A stretch of DNA of 7,437 nucleotides from Pseudomonadota bacterium (lineage in GTDB: Bacteria > Pseudomonadota > Alphaproteobacteria > Rhizobiales > Xanthobacteraceae), in NCBI GenBank assembly GCA_023431725.1, contig JAEYVN010000196.1:1-7437 (forward strand), in the 5' to 3' direction. Positions 5,238-7,437 of this stretch are shown here, piece after piece (the first letter of the stretch is position 1; the number at the start of each line of letters is the position of its first letter). The translations under genes were made by a program, and so were the position numbers. Under the pieces are notes generated by a model. The model saw nothing but the letters and a program-made list of their open reading frames with translations, had not been told where the DNA came from and searched no databases.

Positions 5238-7412
5238 ATGCAGTCCGTTCAGTCCTTCAATGGTGGCTTCGGCAGCCAGCCGTCGGAAAGTGGCGGTGAA
5301 CTCGACCTTCGGTCCTTGGGACTGGCGCTCTGGCACAAGAAGTGGCGCATCATCTTCCCGACGCTCATTGTCGGCGCGCTGGCGGTCTTCGTCGTCAACT
5401 CCATGACCCCCGTCTATCGATCGGAGGCCAAGATCTCCGTCGAAGGTCGCGAGAGTGTGTTCTTGCGTCCGGAAGCCGAGAAGTCCGTCGAACGGGCGGC
5501 CGCGGACCAGGAAGCGATCGCGACGCAGGTTCAGATTCTGCAATCACGCGATATTGCCCGTCAGGTTATTCGCGAGCTGAAACTCACTGAACGGCCCGAA
5601 TTCGATCCCGTCCTGAATGGTGTTTCGAGCACAAGCGCATTTCTGTCGGCTTTTGGTGTTGGCCGCGATCAGCTCAAGATGTCGCCGGAAGAGCGGGCGA
5701 TGGAGGCGTATTTTGCCCGCCTCAGCGTATCGGCCGTCGAACGATCGCGCGTCATCACGGTCACCTTCCAGTCGGGTGATCCGGAGTTGGCTGCAAAAGT
5801 CGTCAACGCCATTGTCGATGCCTATCTGCGGCAGACGCAGATTGCCAAGCAGGAGCAGATCAAAAGCGCCAGCGCCTATCTCCTGAGCGAGATCGAGCAG
5901 TTGCGAAAGACGGTGCAGGAGGCCGAGTCCAAGGTCGAGGACTTCCGTGCGAAATCCAATCTGTTCATGGGGTCGAACAGTACGGCTCTCGGGACGCAAC
6001 AACTCGGCGAGTTGACGACGCAGCTGGCCGCCGCGCGTGCGCAGAAGGCCGACATTGATTCCCGTTCGCGGATGATCCGCGACATGCTGAAGAGCGGGAA
6101 GGGCGTGGAGTCGGCCGATATCGTCAATTCGGATCTGCTCAAGCGCCTTGTGGAACAGCGCGTGTTGCTGCGCGCGCAATTGGCCGAGCAGTCATCGACG
6201 CTCTTGGGCCGCCATCCGCGCATTCAGGAGCTGAATGCGCAAATCAATGCGCTCGACACGCAGATCCGTGGTGAAATGCAGCGCCTTGTTCAATCACTTG
6301 AGAATGATGCGCGCATTGCCGGCGCCCGAATCGAGGCGACCAATGATGCCATCGATCGTTTGAAGAAGCAGATTACCGGTACCTCGCCACAGGATGTGCA
6401 ATTGCGCGCGCTCGAACGCGAAGCCAAGGCGCAGCGTGACCTTCTCGAGTCCTATCTTGCGCGTTATCGCGAGGCGACCGCTCGCGAGAATATCGATGCC
6501 ACGCCGGCAGAGGCGCGGGTGATCTCGCGCGGTACGGTCTCCAATGTGCCGGCCTTTCCACGCAAGTTGCCGATCATCATGATTGCAACGCTGGCCACCG
6601 CGTTCATGGCGGCGGCTTTCATTCTGGCCGGCGAAATTCTGAAGCAGAGCCCGGCAAAGGCGGTCGCATTCAAATCTGACGACACCGACAATGCAGCGCT
6701 TGTCGCGCCGAAGCCCGCGCGCCGGTCGATCATTTCTATTCTCAAGAAAAACAGGAAAGCACCGCCTCCAGTCGTCGAGCCCGTTGTCGAAAGCGAAGTG
6801 ACAAGGGTTGCCGCGGCACTGCCGATCGAGGACTTGGCCAAGGCCGTCAATGAGCGGGGTGAGGCGGGGCACCGTGTGACTGTCATCGGTGCGGGACGCA
6901 ACGTCGGGACGACCTATACGGCGATCGCATTGGCGCGGGTGCTGTCGGCCGAAGGCGAACGCGTCATTCTCGTCGATCTCGCCCTGAATAGCCCAAACCT
7001 GTCGATCCTCTCGACCGATCCGTCGGCGCCCGGCTTCGCCGAACTTGTTCGCGGGACGGCCTCCTTCGGCGATATCATCACGCGCGACAAGTTCTCAAAG
7101 GTCCATCTGATCGCGGCAGGCCATATTGCTGGCGACGCTGCGACGATCATGACGTCACCACGGTTGATCGTGACGCTGGAAGCGCTTGCCCGAACCTACG
7201 ATCATGTCATCGTCGATGGCGGAGCCCTGGCTGAAGCGGCACCGGAGTTCTTCGCACGGATGGCGCCGTGCGCGGTTCACGTCGCGACCGATATCGACAA
7301 TCAGGCCGCCCAGACGACCCGCGAACAACTGATGGCGGCTGGCTTCTCCGACGGGTTGCTGTGGCGCGGGACGCCCGGACCGGAAGACTCATCGCAACCT
7401 GTCGCGGCCTAG
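5238..7412 (+). CDS. Polysaccharide co-polymerase (Wzz domain plus degenerate tyrosine-autokinase-like domain), ExoP/GumC type
   Basis: From ATG 5238 this is 724 residues (728 from GTG 5226). It should sit in the inner membrane, control EPS chain length and couple polymerisation to export. The Wzz N-part (about 22-75) contains the first membrane helix (38-55) and PVYRSEAKI (58-66). A large periplasmic region with coiled-coil stretches (about 200-240 and 300-415) follows, then the proline motif VPAFPRKLP (437-445) and the second helix (445-466). A basic, proline-rich linker leads to a P-loop-like domain aligned with BY-kinases: EVTRVAA (520-526), GAGRNVGTT (551-559) where Walker A should be, VILVDLALN (576-584) for Walker A', and HVIVDGG (656-662) for Walker B. 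The Walker A lysine is T558, the second Walker A' aspartate is A582, and the C-terminus lacks a tyrosine cluster, so kinase activity is doubtful. The reading frame is intact, so it is not a pseudogene. Confidence 0.9.
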   Translation: MQSVQSFNGGFGSQPSESGGELDLRSLGLALWHKKWRIIFPTLIVGALAVFVVNSMTPVYRSEAKISVEGRESVFLRPEAEKSVERAAADQEAIATQVQILQSRDIARQVIRELKLTERPEFDPVLNGVSSTSAFLSAFGVGRDQLKMSPEERAMEAYFARLSVSAVERSRVITVTFQSGDPELAAKVVNAIVDAYLRQTQIAKQEQIKSASAYLLSEIEQLRKTVQEAESKVEDFRAKSNLFMGSNSTALGTQQLGELTTQLAAARAQKADIDSRSRMIRDMLKSGKGVESADIVNSDLLKRLVEQRVLLRAQLAEQSSTLLGRHPRIQELNAQINALDTQIRGEMQRLVQSLENDARIAGARIEATNDAIDRLKKQITGTSPQDVQLRALEREAKAQRDLLESYLARYREATARENIDATPAEARVISRGTVSNVPAFPRKLPIIMIATLATAFMAAAFILAGEILKQSPAKAVAFKSDDTDNAALVAPKPARRSIISILKKNRKAPPPVVEPVVESEVTRVAAALPIEDLAKAVNERGEAGHRVTVIGAGRNVGTTYTAIALARVLSAEGERVILVDLALNSPNLSILSTDPSAPGFAELVRGTASFGDIITRDKFSKVHLIAAGHIAGDAATIMTSPRLIVTLEALARTYDHVIVDGGALAEAAPEFFARMAPCAVHVATDIDNQAAQTTREQLMAAGFSDGLLWRGTPGPEDSSQPVAA

Positions 7413-7437
7413 TCTGCTTCGGACGATGATTTCGGCG

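Noticed and set aside
5544..6179. Open frame of 211 codons on the minus strand inside the co-polymerase gene
   Set aside because: It lies wholly opposite a well-supported coding region in GC-rich DNA, where long antisense frames are common; its translation shows no recognisable motif.
6294..6872. Open frame of 192 codons on the minus strand inside the co-polymerase gene
   Set aside because: Same reason: a mirror of the real gene's codon bias, with low-complexity Arg/His-rich translation and no domain signature.
5238..7412. Co-polymerase gene as a decayed pseudogene
   Set aside because: The reading frame is intact over 724 codons, with conserved Wzz, proline motif and second membrane helix; only the nucleotide-binding residues differ.

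Overview
The window is a stretch of an exopolysaccharide (EPS) or capsule biosynthesis locus of the Wzx/Wzy-dependent type. Base composition is GC-rich, coding density is high, and genes are joined by 4-base stop/start overlaps. The protein styles (a WcaJ-type initiating transferase, and an ExoP/GumC-type co-polymerase with both its membrane part and its cytoplasmic P-loop-like part on one chain) suggest an alphaproteobacterium, most likely a member of the Hyphomicrobiales (Bradyrhizobium/Rhodopseudomonas/Xanthobacteraceae side). The taxonomic guess rests on overall impression only and has low confidence.

Layout, left to right. Four genes point left (minus strand). In transcription order they are a family-4 glycosyltransferase (5072-3936), an undecaprenyl-phosphate hexose-1-phosphate transferase of the WcaJ type (3836-2289), a polytopic Wzy/O-antigen-ligase-like membrane protein (2292-1003), and a second family-4 glycosyltransferase (1006 to beyond the left edge). 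The last three are tightly coupled (TTGA and ATGA overlaps). A 99-bp gap rich in dyad symmetry separates them from the first. A 165-bp divergent intergenic region (5073-5237) then holds candidate operators and promoters. From it the single rightward gene (5238-7412) runs out; it encodes a polysaccharide co-polymerase with a Wzz domain and a kinase-like domain. The last 25 bases hold nothing recognisable. There are no RNA genes, insertion sequences, CRISPR arrays or phage features.

How they would work together (inference from the families): the WcaJ-like enzyme loads the first sugar phosphate onto undecaprenyl phosphate at the inner membrane. The two cytoplasmic glycosyltransferases extend the repeat unit. 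After flipping by a Wzx protein not present here, the Wzy-like protein polymerises the units in the periplasm. The co-polymerase governs chain length and couples to an outer-membrane exporter, also not present here.

The most notable points are the eroded ATP-binding motifs of the co-polymerase (no Walker A lysine, altered Walker A' and Walker B, no C-terminal tyrosine cluster), which suggest a pseudokinase, and a pair of CGTTAACG palindromes 72 bp apart in the divergent control region. I see no wholly new system; this looks like a known kind of locus with some unusual details.
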